Positions 1 through 8,005 are shown, counted from the stretch's first letter. The stretch is DNA of 24,464 nt from an uncultured Muribaculaceae bacterium (GCA_910587355.1 CAJUKF010000019.1:1-24464); one strand, 5' to 3'. The notes: a model not told the origin generated them from the letters alone. Made by a program: numbers and translations.

Positions 1-51
1 CAGGACCCCAACATTAAAAGTGTTGTGCTCTACCAGCTGAGCTAGCGAATC
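1..51 (-). tRNA. tRNA-Lys (anticodon TTT), 3' part cut by window edge
   Basis: Read on the minus strand, the segment begins with the 5' acceptor strand GATTCGC. It continues through a D-arm (GCTC...GAGC), then a 5-bp anticodon stem CAACA/TGTTG enclosing the loop CTTTTAA. The anticodon is therefore TTT, which decodes lysine AAA/AAG. The variable region starts GGGTC, and the window ends before the T-arm and the 3' acceptor strand. A very good promoter lies just upstream at 87-118. The identity rests on the visible anticodon arm; the rest of the cloverleaf is outside the window. Confidence 0.93.
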
Positions 52-86
52 TCCATTTGCTTCAGGGTTCCCCCTCAAAAGCAGTG

Positions 87-118
87 CAAAGTTAGACCTT
101 TTTTTTGAAACCTCCAAA
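87..118 (-). promoter_or_regulatory. Promoter of tRNA-Lys (Bacteroidetes -33/-7)
   Basis: On the minus strand a -33 TTTG (plus positions 115-118) is followed by exactly 20 nt and a -7 TAACTTTG (87-94). This is a perfect match to the Bacteroidetes primary-sigma consensus TTTG-N~20-TAnnTTTG. Transcription would start near 80, about 30 nt before the mature tRNA 5' end at 51. Confidence 0.75.
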
Positions 119-296
119 TTTTTTTGACACTATTTTTGAGTTTATTTTATATATTTTCGTTGTTGGTTGTGTAAGTTATTGATTTAATATCTATTGGAGA
201 CTTCGGCTCTGGATTAGTTTTTTGCTTCAAACTGCTTTGTCTCGCTTATTTTGGTCGATGAGAGGTCGGGAGTGATATCTTCTGTCGTAATTTTTG

Positions 297-340
297 TAAA
301 AGACGACGGGTTCTGCTGCTTTTTATCGCAGTAGAACCCG
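297..340 (-). terminator. Rho-independent terminator after alcohol dehydrogenase gene
   Basis: There is a 13-bp inverted repeat between 307-319 and 328-340 with one G.T-type mismatch and an 8-nt loop. On the minus strand the stem is followed by TCGTCTTTT. It lies about 30 nt past the stop codon of the minus-strand gene ending at 369. Confidence 0.6.
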
Positions 341-368
341 GAATATTGCGAATGGAAAGAGATTTCTC

Positions 369-1637
369 TTAACCGGGAGTGTTTTCTGCTGATTTTTCGG
401 TTTCCTTGGTCGAGAACTGAACGGCGGCAGACATTTCAGCTTGTTGGTCGGGCGCAAGCATGAGGTTGTAAATCTGCTCAGTATCCGCCGATGTGAGGCG
501 GTAGTATTCGCCGATTTCGGGTCCTTTATTGGCGTGGAGGTTGGCTACAAGCTGTTTGATGTCGGGATTTTCTATTCCGAGTGCTTTGAATGTATCGGGC
601 ATTCGGAGTACGGCGGTGAAGTAGGCTCTGAGTGATGCGACAGTCTCTATGGCAGCCCCGCGGTCGTCTTTTATGTCGACCTGAAACAGGCGACGCCCTA
701 GCTGTGCGACCTTCGACGGCTTGTGATGGGCCATGAAAGTCATCCATGCCGGGAATACGACGGCAAGACCAGCTCCGTGGGCAACCTCGGGATACATCGC
801 GCTTATTTCATGCTCGAGTGCGTGCGAGGACCAGTCTTCGCGGCGTCCGCAACCGGTGAGGCCGTTATGGGCGAGTGTTCCGGCCCATTCGATATTGGCG
901 CGTGCGTTGTAGTCTGTGGGGTCGGCGAGTGCTTTTGGCGCTTCATCCATGAGAGCCATGAGCAGTCCTTCTGCGAGACGGTCGGTGACACCTACTCCTG
1001 TTGTTACCGAGAAATAGCGTTCGAGTATGTGCGACATCATATCGACTACACCTACTGCCGTGCGATATGCCGACAGAGTGAATGTCATTTCGGGATTGAT
1101 GATGGCGAATCTGGGCTTGAGTATGCTGTCGGTACGAAGACTTATTTTGCGAGGCGTTGTTTCGTTGGCTGTATGGGTGATGACAGCGTTGCCTGACCCT
1201 TCGCTGCCAGAACCGGGTATGGTGAGGACTACACCTACGGGCAGTGCTTCGGTCACCTGGGCTTTCCCGGAGAAGAAATCCCAGAAATCGCCTTTATACG
1301 GAATGCCGGCGGCAATGGCTTTTGCCGTGTCGATGACAGAACCTCCGCCAACCGCAAGAAGTCCGTCGATATGCTTGGCGCGACCGAGACGGATGCCTTC
1401 GTATACGAGCTTATCGTCCGGATTGGGCTGTACGCCAGGTAACTGTATGCTGTCGATTCCGATTGTATTCAGAGAGGAGGCGATGCGGTCGATGAGACCG
1501 TTCTTTTTTGCATAATTACGTCCGTAAACTATCATTACCTTGGTGGCGCCGGTAAGAAATGTCAGCATGCCGACTTTTTCTTCGGCGCCGCGTCCGAATT
1601 CATAGAGTGTCGGAGAGTAAAAAGTGAAGTTATCCAT
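369..1637 (-). CDS. Iron-containing alcohol dehydrogenase (BdhA/YqhD-like)
   Basis: A 422-aa cytoplasmic NAD(P)H-dependent alcohol/aldehyde oxidoreductase of the group III, metal-dependent ADH family (butanol dehydrogenase or YqhD type). The N-terminal Rossmann-like part carries the dinucleotide motif GGGSVIDTAKAIA at about residues 97-109. The C-terminal helical part has the metal-ligand pattern: Asp199 and His203 (VDMMSH), His272 (SHALEHE) and His287 (VAHGAG). The spacing is nearly identical to YqhD (D194, H198, H267, H281). YqhD has 387 residues; here the extra length is mostly a low-complexity C-terminal tail rich in Glu, Lys and Ser. It is the last gene of the minus-strand lon group, 80 nt after the YciO-like gene. 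No promoter is evident in that gap and a terminator follows. Substrate and cofactor preference cannot be read from the sequence; it probably reduces fermentation aldehydes or reactive aldehydes. Confidence 0.9.
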   Translation of the reverse strand: MDNFTFYSPTLYEFGRGAEEKVGMLTFLTGATKVMIVYGRNYAKKNGLIDRIASSLNTIGIDSIQLPGVQPNPDDKLVYEGIRLGRAKHIDGLLAVGGGSVIDTAKAIAAGIPYKGDFWDFFSGKAQVTEALPVGVVLTIPGSGSEGSGNAVITHTANETTPRKISLRTDSILKPRFAIINPEMTFTLSAYRTAVGVVDMMSHILERYFSVTTGVGVTDRLAEGLLMALMDEAPKALADPTDYNARANIEWAGTLAHNGLTGCGRREDWSSHALEHEISAMYPEVAHGAGLAVVFPAWMTFMAHHKPSKVAQLGRRLFQVDIKDDRGAAIETVASLRAYFTAVLRMPDTFKALGIENPDIKQLVANLHANKGPEIGEYYRLTSADTEQIYNLMLAPDQQAEMSAAVQFSTKETEKSAENTPG

Positions 1638-1717
1638 AATGTTATGAATTTCAGCAGGAGTGGAGAAGCCTTGTTGTTTGGTATGATAACGTGAAAACGG
1701 GCGCAGTTGTTCAGTGT

Positions 1718-2323
1718 TCAGTCTTCAAAAATTCCGAGTCCCTGACGTATAAGTATAGGGTCTCGGCTGTCAGTAATGTCAATCACTGTACTGGGTATAT
1801 CACGGATGTCTCCCCCATCGATGCAAAGGGTTATGTCGCTGTAGTTTTTATATAGTTCGGCAATGCTTCGCAAGTCGACTATATCGTCTATAGTCTGAAT
1901 TGATGTGGTCATTATGGGGTTGCCGAGTTCGGTGGCAATTGCTGTATCAAGAGGGGAATCGGGTATGCGTATCCCTACGGTCTTGCGTCCTTTGAATATT
2001 TTGGGTAGTGCAGTCGAGGCGGGGAGTATGAAAGTGAATGGCCCCGGCAGATAGTGTTTGAGAAGCCGGAATGCGAAGTTGTCGATGCGGGCATATTCTG
2101 CTGCCTGTGAGAGACTGTCGCAGACTATAGCGAGAGTGTTCTTGTCAGGGTTGATTCCTTTGATTCTGCAAAGACGTTCTATGGCGCGGTTGTTGAGCGC
2201 GTCGCATCCGAGTGCATAGAGGGTGTCGGTAGAATAAATTATGATTTGTCCCTCACGCAGAGCCTCGATAGCGGCGTTGAGGACACGGGTATCTACCCCG
2301 GCACGGTTTTCAAGTATCTTCAT
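1718..2323 (-). CDS. Sua5/YciO/YrdC-family protein, YciO type
   Basis: A 201-aa protein of the YrdC-like fold family. Members of the Sua5/TsaC branch make threonylcarbamoyl-AMP for t6A37 in tRNAs that read ANN codons; the YciO branch is related but its role is less certain. Family motifs are YSTDTLYALGCDA (residues 30-42), RIKGINPDKN (53-62), LPGPFTFIL (92-100), KTVGIRIPD (114-122) and a C-terminal VIDITD...RQG. The wording RIK...C.SLS and ALGC matches E. coli YciO better than TsaC. The ATG overlaps the stop of the upstream B3/B4-domain gene as ATGA (2320-2323), so the two are probably translationally coupled. Both are tRNA-related by family, which suggests a joint role. If no other Sua5/TsaC exists in the genome, this protein could be the t6A enzyme. 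Confidence 0.88.
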   Translation of the reverse strand: MKILENRAGVDTRVLNAAIEALREGQIIIYSTDTLYALGCDALNNRAIERLCRIKGINPDKNTLAIVCDSLSQAAEYARIDNFAFRLLKHYLPGPFTFILPASTALPKIFKGRKTVGIRIPDSPLDTAIATELGNPIMTTSIQTIDDIVDLRSIAELYKNYSDITLCIDGGDIRDIPSTVIDITDSRDPILIRQGLGIFED

Positions 2324-2997
2324 TCATTAGCTTTTATAAGGCGTGCGGTGATATGCGATGCGCCGGCGTATTGCGTAAGCAGACGCTCGGTAAGGGATAT
2401 GACTCTCTCGGCAGGATAATCAGGGTCGGAGCCATACATGTTGATAGTCATGACCAGATGTCGTGTTTCTGGCGAAAGCTTCGTGCGCTCGTTGTCGGAA
2501 GTCGGAGTACCTATGCCACCGGTTTTGTCGCGGTATACGGGTAAGCCCTCGATGTTGAGTTCGCCGCGGCCAATGGCCTCGTATGGCTCATTGTGCGTAC
2601 CGATGCCGAGAGTTAGGGCCGTGCCTTCAATTTTGTCAGCGTCGAATCCGCCGATAGAGTGACCCGTAGCCATTGACAGAAGATTTATAAAGTCAATGGC
2701 TGTGAGTGTTCGGTATAGTTCCATGCCTTTGACGGCACGCCGGCAGAGTGCCTCGGCGCTCGGGCGGTAGCGGTTCGGGTCTTTTCCGCATGCTTTATAA
2801 GCCTTACGGGTAGCGTCAATGGCCGGACGGTGACGCACCAGTTCCATGGGTATGTTGTCGTGGATATTCTGCTCCATGGCGGTGATTTCGCTCCAGAGTG
2901 CGTCGCTTGTCGGCGGATTGGAGATTGTGGCTTCTACGAGAATCACTTCAAGCTCGGGTGCGGCTTTGCGTATTGCATTGTCGAAGAGTATTTCCAT
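2320..2997 (-). CDS. B3/B4 tRNA-binding domain protein (PheT-editing-like)
   Basis: About 225 aa. It resembles the B3/B4 domain of the phenylalanyl-tRNA synthetase beta subunit, the editing module that hydrolyses mischarged Tyr-tRNA(Phe), here as a free-standing protein. Recognisable segments are the RYRPSAEALCRR region, the INLLSMATGHSIGGFD region, GRGELNIEGLPVYRD, and a late segment TSDNERTKL. I chose the ATG at 2995-2997 (MEILFDNAI). An upstream in-frame start at 3054 would run 50 nt into lon and adds residues that do not look family-like. With this start the gene begins 7 nt after the lon stop. Free-standing B3/B4 proteins are known as possible trans-editing or aminoacyl-related factors; the exact substrate is not known here. 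Confidence 0.85.
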   Translation of the reverse strand: MEILFDNAIRKAAPELEVILVEATISNPPTSDALWSEITAMEQNIHDNIPMELVRHRPAIDATRKAYKACGKDPNRYRPSAEALCRRAVKGMELYRTLTAIDFINLLSMATGHSIGGFDADKIEGTALTLGIGTHNEPYEAIGRGELNIEGLPVYRDKTGGIGTPTSDNERTKLSPETRHLVMTINMYGSDPDYPAERVISLTERLLTQYAGASHITARLIKANE

Positions 2998-3004
2998 TTT
3001 AGGA

Positions 3005-5437
3005 CTACAGCTGAATGGCATTGGCTGCCGGTTGGTCAAGGATTGCGAAATCAATTACCTGGTCGACAGTGTCGACATAATGGAAATTAAGTCCATCGGG
3101 ATACCGGCTGGGCATATCGTCAATATCGCGTTTGTTTTCACGCGACATTACAAGGTCGGTGATGCCGGCACGTTTGGCTGCCAGAATTTTTTCGCGAATA
3201 CCTCCGACAGGCAACACACGTCCGCGGAGGGTGATTTCGCCTGTCATGGCGATGCGGGCGCGCACTTTGCGCTGCAGGAATGTCGACACTATCGAAGTGG
3301 CGATAGTAATACCCGCCGATGGGCCATCTTTAGGTACGGCTCCTTCAGGGAAGTGCACATGGAGCGAATATTTGTCGAAGAGCGCCGGGTCGATGCCGAG
3401 CTGGGTTGCATGTGATTTGACCCACTGGTATGCGATTGATGCTGATTCCTTCATCACGTCGCCGAGTTTGCCTGTGAGGATGAGCGCTGGAGTTTTAGAG
3501 GGGCTTAGAGATGATTCGGCCGTGAGGATTTCGCCGCCGACTTCTGTCCAGGCCAGACCAGTCACTACACCGGCGAGGTCGTTGCCTTCGTATTTGTCGT
3601 GCATGTATGGCGCGAGTCCCAGAAGGGAGTAGAGGTCGTCGGGCTGAACGGGCGAGGGAAATTCCTTGTTCTTCATTTTTGCAAGCACAGCTTTACGGGC
3701 TATTGTCTGCAGTTTCTTTTCGAGACCTCTCACACCGCTCTCGGCAGTGTACTGGCTGATTACCGCCTTGATTGCATCATCGCTTATAGTGAGCTCGTCG
3801 GCCGAAAGTGCGTCCTGTTGAAGAATACGAGGAAGAAGATGTCTGCGGGCGATTTCAGTCTTCTCTTCGAGGAGGTAGCCCGGTATATCAATGATTTCCA
3901 TACGGTCGAGCAGAGGCCGGGCTATGGTAGAGAGGGTGTTTGCCGTAGCGATGAAAAGAACATCAGAAAGGTCGAAGTCCACGTCGATATAGTTGTCGTG
4001 GAAGTGGCTGTTCTGCTCCGGGTCGAGAACTTCGAGCAATGCTGCTGCCGGGTCGCCCTTGTAATCGGCGCCGATTTTGTCGATTTCGTCGAGTACGAGG
4101 ACCGGATTGTTTACGCCGGCTCTTTTTATGGCATCGATAATACGGCCGGGCATGGCACCGATATATGTGCGGCGATGGCCGCGTATTTCTGCTTCGTCAT
4201 GCAGGCCGCCGAACGATACACGTTCGTATTTGCGTCCGAGCGCATGGGCGATTGATTTACCGATTGATGTTTTGCCTACGCCCGGAGGTCCTACGAGACA
4301 TATTATAGGAGACTTGCCCGTAGGATTGTGCATGAGCATGGCAAGTTGCTCGATGATGCGCTCTTTGACCTTGTCGAGACCGTAGTGCTCGTTTTCGAGG
4401 ATTTCCGATGCCGAATCGAGGCTGGCATCCGACTCTGTCTTTTTTGACCAGGGGAGGGACGCGAGGGTGTCGAGATAACTGTAAAGAACCGAGTAGTCGG
4501 GTGACGATGGATTATAGCGACGCAGTTTCTCTATTTCCTTATTGAATGTCTCGAATACAGCCTTGGGCATATGGGCGCCTTCGGCTTTGGCGAGTAGTTC
4601 GTCGCTTTCGTCTCCGTCGCCGTATAAAGTCTCCCGTATAGCCTCCATTTGGCTCTGAAGAAAAGCATTCTTCTGATTTTCCTCCATATTTCGGTGAGCA
4701 CGCTTCATTATGTCGCGTGTCACGTCCATACGCTCCTTGAATATATTCAGTTCTCCGAGCAGACCGAGAGCGCGGTCGAGCAGATTCGATTTCGAGAGAA
4801 GATTGTTTTTTGCCAGAGTATCGAAGGGGAGGTTAGTGCAAAGGAAGTTGACCAGAGCCTCGTTTTTGAAATCGGGCTGCTTTATGAAGGTCATCAGCCC
4901 CGAAGGGTCAGAATCGGATAGCGCCTGAGTGGCTATATTGCGTATCTCTTCACATGCGAGCTCAAATTCTCTTTCGGGTTTTATGAATTCCGGCTGCAGC
5001 ATTTTGACACGTGCCACAATACAGTTCTCGTCTTTCTCTTTGCTGCGTCCTATTATGCGGAAGCGTGAACGCGAGCGTACAAGAGCAGAGAAGCCTCCGT
5101 CGGGACGCTCCATAATATTCAGCACGTCGGCTGTCACACCATATTTATATAGACCCGACGAAATCGATGGCATCTCTTCGTCGGGATTTATCTGGCATAC
5201 AATACCAATGGGCTCGCTCAACGAATTGGCATGGCGGGCGAGAGCGAGACTCGATTCGCGACCCAGTTCGAAGCTTATTGTAAGGTCGGGAAAGAGGACA
5301 AGATTGCGGGTAGGCAGTATCTTGAGCGCCTCGGGGTCGGGCTGCTTGTCGAAGCGGCTTAAATCGATTTCTATGCGTTGCACACCGCCGTCGATGACGT
5401 CGTTGTTAGCCGCTGATATATCGTTGAATTTTTTCAT
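3005..5437 (-). CDS. lon: ATP-dependent Lon protease (endopeptidase La)
   Basis: An 810-aa LonA-type protease, full length for the family (E. coli 784). It is a cytosolic AAA+ enzyme that unfolds and degrades misfolded and regulatory proteins. The order is: N-terminal LON substrate-binding domain (about 40-235), helical linker with coiled-coil character (about 235-350), AAA+ module with Walker A GPPGVGKT (383-390) and Walker B LVLDEID (447-453), then the C-terminal protease domain. The catalytic dyad is Ser707 in KDGPSAG and Lys750 in IREKILAAKRAG, spaced by 43 residues exactly as in E. coli (S679/K722). It heads the minus-strand group lon - B3/B4 - yciO-like - adh, and it is divergent from the EF-G paralogue. 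A possible -7 box lies at 5485-5492. Confidence 0.97.
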   Translation of the reverse strand: MKKFNDISAANNDVIDGGVQRIEIDLSRFDKQPDPEALKILPTRNLVLFPDLTISFELGRESSLALARHANSLSEPIGIVCQINPDEEMPSISSGLYKYGVTADVLNIMERPDGGFSALVRSRSRFRIIGRSKEKDENCIVARVKMLQPEFIKPEREFELACEEIRNIATQALSDSDPSGLMTFIKQPDFKNEALVNFLCTNLPFDTLAKNNLLSKSNLLDRALGLLGELNIFKERMDVTRDIMKRAHRNMEENQKNAFLQSQMEAIRETLYGDGDESDELLAKAEGAHMPKAVFETFNKEIEKLRRYNPSSPDYSVLYSYLDTLASLPWSKKTESDASLDSASEILENEHYGLDKVKERIIEQLAMLMHNPTGKSPIICLVGPPGVGKTSIGKSIAHALGRKYERVSFGGLHDEAEIRGHRRTYIGAMPGRIIDAIKRAGVNNPVLVLDEIDKIGADYKGDPAAALLEVLDPEQNSHFHDNYIDVDFDLSDVLFIATANTLSTIARPLLDRMEIIDIPGYLLEEKTEIARRHLLPRILQQDALSADELTISDDAIKAVISQYTAESGVRGLEKKLQTIARKAVLAKMKNKEFPSPVQPDDLYSLLGLAPYMHDKYEGNDLAGVVTGLAWTEVGGEILTAESSLSPSKTPALILTGKLGDVMKESASIAYQWVKSHATQLGIDPALFDKYSLHVHFPEGAVPKDGPSAGITIATSIVSTFLQRKVRARIAMTGEITLRGRVLPVGGIREKILAAKRAGITDLVMSRENKRDIDDMPSRYPDGLNFHYVDTVDQVIDFAILDQPAANAIQL

Positions 5438-5484
5438 TCGGATAAAAATGATGAGTTTTCAATAGCTCATAACAAATTTCAAGC

Positions 5485-5492
5485 CAAAATTA
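5485..5492 (-). promoter_or_regulatory. Possible -7 element of the lon promoter
   Basis: On the minus strand the octamer is TAATTTTG, matching TAnnTTTG, 48 nt upstream of the lon ATG. At the expected 20-nt distance there is no TTTG (CTCG instead), so the -33 element is weak or absent. No heat-shock-type operator was recognised. Confidence 0.4.
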
Positions 5493-5531
5493 CAAAAAAT
5501 GGCCGTGACAGGCGAGCACATGGTGTCATTT

Positions 5532-5563
5532 TTTGTTAAATACCTTGTATGACGGCACTTTTG
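5532..5563 (+). promoter_or_regulatory. Candidate promoter of the EF-G2 gene
   Basis: TTTG at 5532-5535, then 20 nt, then CACTTTTG at 5556-5563. This fits TTTG-N20-TAnnTTTG with one mismatch (C for the first T of the -7). Transcription would start near 5570 and leave a 5' leader of about 170 nt before the ATG at 5744. The mismatch would suit a promoter that needs an activator; that is inference. Confidence 0.4.
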
Positions 5564-5665
5564 GTCGTTTTACGGCATCTCTATGGCAGGATGAAATCCG
5601 ATTTTATGTTGTGTAACATATATTATTTGATTCACGTTTTGAAAAATTATTTCTAAATTGCGCAC

Positions 5666-5712
5666 CGAAACAAGCCGGGAGAGTGCTCGAGGCGCTTTCA
5701 CGGGCTGTTTCG
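5666..5712 (+). promoter_or_regulatory. Stem-loop in the 5' leader of the EF-G2 gene
   Basis: Arms CGAAACAAGCC (5666-5676) and GGCTGTTTCG (5703-5712) pair as 7 bp, a bulged A, then 3 bp. The loop is about 26 nt and contains a further self-complementary GC-rich stretch. It lies 31 nt upstream of the start codon. No U-tract follows, so it is more likely a leader structure affecting mRNA stability or translation than a terminator. Confidence 0.4.
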
Positions 5713-5743
5713 ATTACTTCACCTAAACCAAACTACCAGTGAA

Positions 5744-7900
5744 ATGAAAACTTACACCTCGAAAGAAATTAAAAACATCGCCCTGCTTGGAAGCAAGGGC
5801 TCGGGAAAGACCACGCTCGCTGAAGCAATGCTTTACGAGTGTGGTGTGATAAAACGTCGCGGAACGGTACTTGCCAAAAACACCGTATCCGATTATTTCC
5901 CCGTAGAGAAAGAGTATGGCTACTCGGTATTCTCTACTGTCTTCTATGCCGAATTCCTTAATAAAAAACTTAATTTCATCGATTGCCCGGGTGCCGATGA
6001 CTTCGTAGGAGCTGCGATTACCGCACTCAACGTATGCGACACGGGCGTAATTCTTATCAACGGCCAGTATGGCGTTGAGGTTGGTACGCAGAATATATTC
6101 CGCACCGCTTCATCGCTCAACAAGCCTATCATTTTTGCCATCAACCAGCTCGATGGCGAAAAAGCCGATTATGAAAACGTACTTGAGCAGACCCGCGAAA
6201 TCTTCGGTTCGAAGGTTGTGCCTATCCAGTATCCTCTGGAAAGCGGCCCCGGCTTCAACTCCATGATTGACGTGCTGCTCATGAAAAAATATTCGTGGGG
6301 CCCCGAAGGCGGCGTTCCCACAATCGAAGAAATTCCCGAATCGGAGAAACCCCGTGCGCTCGAGTATCACCGTGCCCTCGTGGAGGCTGCTGCCGAGAAC
6401 GACGAGACCCTCATGGAGAAATTCTTCGACGAAAAGCCCCTTACTGAGGATGAACTCCGTCTGGGCATCCGCAAGGGCCTTATCGACAACTCTATTTATC
6501 CCCTTTTCTGTGTAAGTGCCGAAAAAGACATGGGCGTGCGCCGCATGATGGAATTCCTCGGCAATGTCGTGCCGTTCACTGACGATATGCCGCCCGTGAC
6601 CGATACCGCCGGCGACGAAGTCAAGCCCGACCCCAACGGCCCTCTCAGCCTCTTCTTCTTCAAGACCACTATCGAGCCACATATCGGTGAAGTCAGCTAC
6701 TTCAAGGTTATGTCGGGTACGCTCAAACCCGGTGCTGACCTTGAGAACATCACACGCGGTGGCAAGGAGCGCATAGCGCAGATTTTCTGCGTATGCGGCC
6801 AGATTAAGACTCAGGTCGACGAACTTCAGGCCGGCGACATTGGCGCCACCGTCAAGCTTAAGGACGTGCGCACGGGTAACACTCTCGACGAGAAGGGTTG
6901 TGAATACGCTTTCGACTTTATCAAATATCCCGCTCCCAAATATCAGCGTGCCATACGTCCCGTTACGGAGAGCGATGCCGAGAAACTCAGCGGTATCCTC
7001 ACCCGCATGCATGAGGAAGACCCGACATGGGTGGTGGAGCAGAGCAAGGAACTCAAGCAGACCATTCTCAAAGGCCAGGGCGAATTCCACCTCCGCACTC
7101 TCAAATGGCGTGTCGAGAACAACGACAAGCTTCCCATTGTATTCGACGAGCCCAAGATTCCTTACCGAGAGACAATCACCAAGGCAGCCCGAGCCGACTA
7201 CCGTCACAAGAAACAGTCGGGCGGTGCCGGTCAGTTTGGCGAAGTTCACCTTATTGTAGAGCCTTATACCGAAGGTATGCCGGCTCCCGATACTTTCCGT
7301 TTCGGCAATCAGGAATTCAAGATGAGCGTCCGCGATACTCAGGAAATACCTCTTGCATGGGGCGGTAAGCTCGTTGTCTGCAACTGTATCGTCGGCGGTG
7401 CGATTGATTCGCGTTTCATTCCCGCGATTGTCAAGGGCCTCATGGACCGCATGGAGCAGGGCCCGCTCACCGGCAGCTATGCCCGCGACGTACGCGTATG
7501 CATCTACGACGGCAAAATGCATCCGGTTGACTCAAACGAAATTTCGTTCCGTCTGGCAGGCCGCAATGCCTTCAGCGAAGCTTTCCGCGGTGCCAATCCC
7601 AAAGTGCTCGAACCTGTCTATGATGTGGAAGTTCTCGTTCCGCACGATGTAATGGGCGATGTTATGAGCGACCTTCAGGGACGTCGTGCCATTATCATGG
7701 GCATGGATTCGGAGAACGGTTTCGAGAAAATATCGGCCCGCGTGCCTCTCAAAGAAATGTCGAGCTACTCGACCTCGCTCAGTTCAATCACTGGCGGCCG
7801 TTCGTCGTTCACCATGAAATTCGCAAGCTACGAGCTTGTGCCCGGCGAAATCCAGGACAAACTCCTTAAGGAATACGCCGAGAAGAACACGGAAGAATAA
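5744..7900 (+). CDS. Elongation factor G paralogue with degenerate GTPase centre (EF-G2)
   Basis: A 718-aa protein with the whole EF-G domain order: G domain, domain II, III, IV and V. Domain IV keeps the tip His in KMHPVDSNE and the SGGAGQFG segment; domain V has DVMGDVMSDLQGRR. The G domain departs strongly from translocating EF-G. The P-loop is GSKGSGKTT (16-24) instead of AHIDAGKTT. Switch I RGITI is replaced by YGYSV (58-62). DTPGH is DCPGA (80-84), so the catalytic His is Ala84. NKMD is NQLD (134-137). Bacteroides thetaiotaomicron has an EF-G2 reported to translocate without GTP hydrolysis, to be induced on carbon starvation via the regulator Cur, and to be needed for gut colonisation; this is most likely its orthologue. 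Codon use is strongly biased to C-ending codons, suggesting high expression. It has its own long leader and a strong terminator, and is monocistronic. Confidence 0.92.
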   Translation: MKTYTSKEIKNIALLGSKGSGKTTLAEAMLYECGVIKRRGTVLAKNTVSDYFPVEKEYGYSVFSTVFYAEFLNKKLNFIDCPGADDFVGAAITALNVCDTGVILINGQYGVEVGTQNIFRTASSLNKPIIFAINQLDGEKADYENVLEQTREIFGSKVVPIQYPLESGPGFNSMIDVLLMKKYSWGPEGGVPTIEEIPESEKPRALEYHRALVEAAAENDETLMEKFFDEKPLTEDELRLGIRKGLIDNSIYPLFCVSAEKDMGVRRMMEFLGNVVPFTDDMPPVTDTAGDEVKPDPNGPLSLFFFKTTIEPHIGEVSYFKVMSGTLKPGADLENITRGGKERIAQIFCVCGQIKTQVDELQAGDIGATVKLKDVRTGNTLDEKGCEYAFDFIKYPAPKYQRAIRPVTESDAEKLSGILTRMHEEDPTWVVEQSKELKQTILKGQGEFHLRTLKWRVENNDKLPIVFDEPKIPYRETITKAARADYRHKKQSGGAGQFGEVHLIVEPYTEGMPAPDTFRFGNQEFKMSVRDTQEIPLAWGGKLVVCNCIVGGAIDSRFIPAIVKGLMDRMEQGPLTGSYARDVRVCIYDGKMHPVDSNEISFRLAGRNAFSEAFRGANPKVLEPVYDVEVLVPHDVMGDVMSDLQGRRAIIMGMDSENGFEKISARVPLKEMSSYSTSLSSITGGRSSFTMKFASYELVPGEIQDKLLKEYAEKNTEE

Positions 7901-7945
7901 TCATCAGGATTTGATTATCATACTATAAGTTTTGCACCACATTGT

Positions 7946-7987
7946 CAGAGGGCGCACCGAAATTTCTCGGCGCGCCCTCTGTTTTTT
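7946..7987 (+). terminator. Rho-independent terminator after EF-G2 gene
   Basis: A perfect 10-bp stem CAGAGGGCGC / GCGCCCTCTG (7946-7955 with 7972-7981), with extra CCGA/TCGG pairing in the loop, is followed directly by six T residues (7982-7987). It lies 45 nt past the EF-G2 stop. It also separates EF-G2 from the convergent metallophosphoesterase gene. Confidence 0.88.
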
Positions 7988-8005
7988 AATTCTCTTTAGC
8001 GGCGA

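Larger units (their letters stand above)
52..368. other. Intergenic stretch between tRNA-Lys and alcohol dehydrogenase gene
   Basis: This stretch holds the tRNA promoter (87-118) and the terminator of the alcohol dehydrogenase gene (297-340). The AT-rich middle, about 119-296, shows no convincing ORF, repeat or RNA gene to me. Confidence 0.6.
5438..5743. other. Divergent lon / EF-G2 control region
   Basis: A 306-nt AT-rich region without a gene. It holds the possible lon -7 box (5485-5492), a candidate promoter for the EF-G paralogue (5532-5563), and a GC-rich hairpin (5666-5712) in what would be a roughly 170-nt leader. Between about 5600 and 5660 the sequence is AT-rich and I recognise nothing firm. 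Confidence 0.55.

Noticed and set aside
723..1196. 157-codon plus-strand frame antisense to the alcohol dehydrogenase gene
   Set aside because: The minus-strand protein has clear ADH motifs across this stretch; the antisense product is Cys-rich and resembles nothing.
2998..3054. Longer N-terminus of the B3/B4-domain protein
   Set aside because: It would overlap the end of lon by 50 nt, and the added residues do not look like the family; ATG at 2997 gives ordinary operon spacing.
3599..4255. 218-codon plus-strand frame antisense to lon
   Set aside because: It overlaps the Lon AAA+ domain with its Walker motifs; it is a shadow frame.
5610..5640. Possible CRP/Cur-type operator in the EF-G2 leader (GTG...CAC-like half sites around an AT-rich core)
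   Set aside because: The half sites are weak and the spacing does not fit a defined motif; I cannot separate it from AT-rich background by eye.
6110..7522. 470-codon open frame on the minus strand inside the EF-G2 gene
   Set aside because: It is exactly antisense to a well-conserved EF-G protein with strong C-ending codon bias, which tends to keep the opposite strand open. Its translation shows no family motif.
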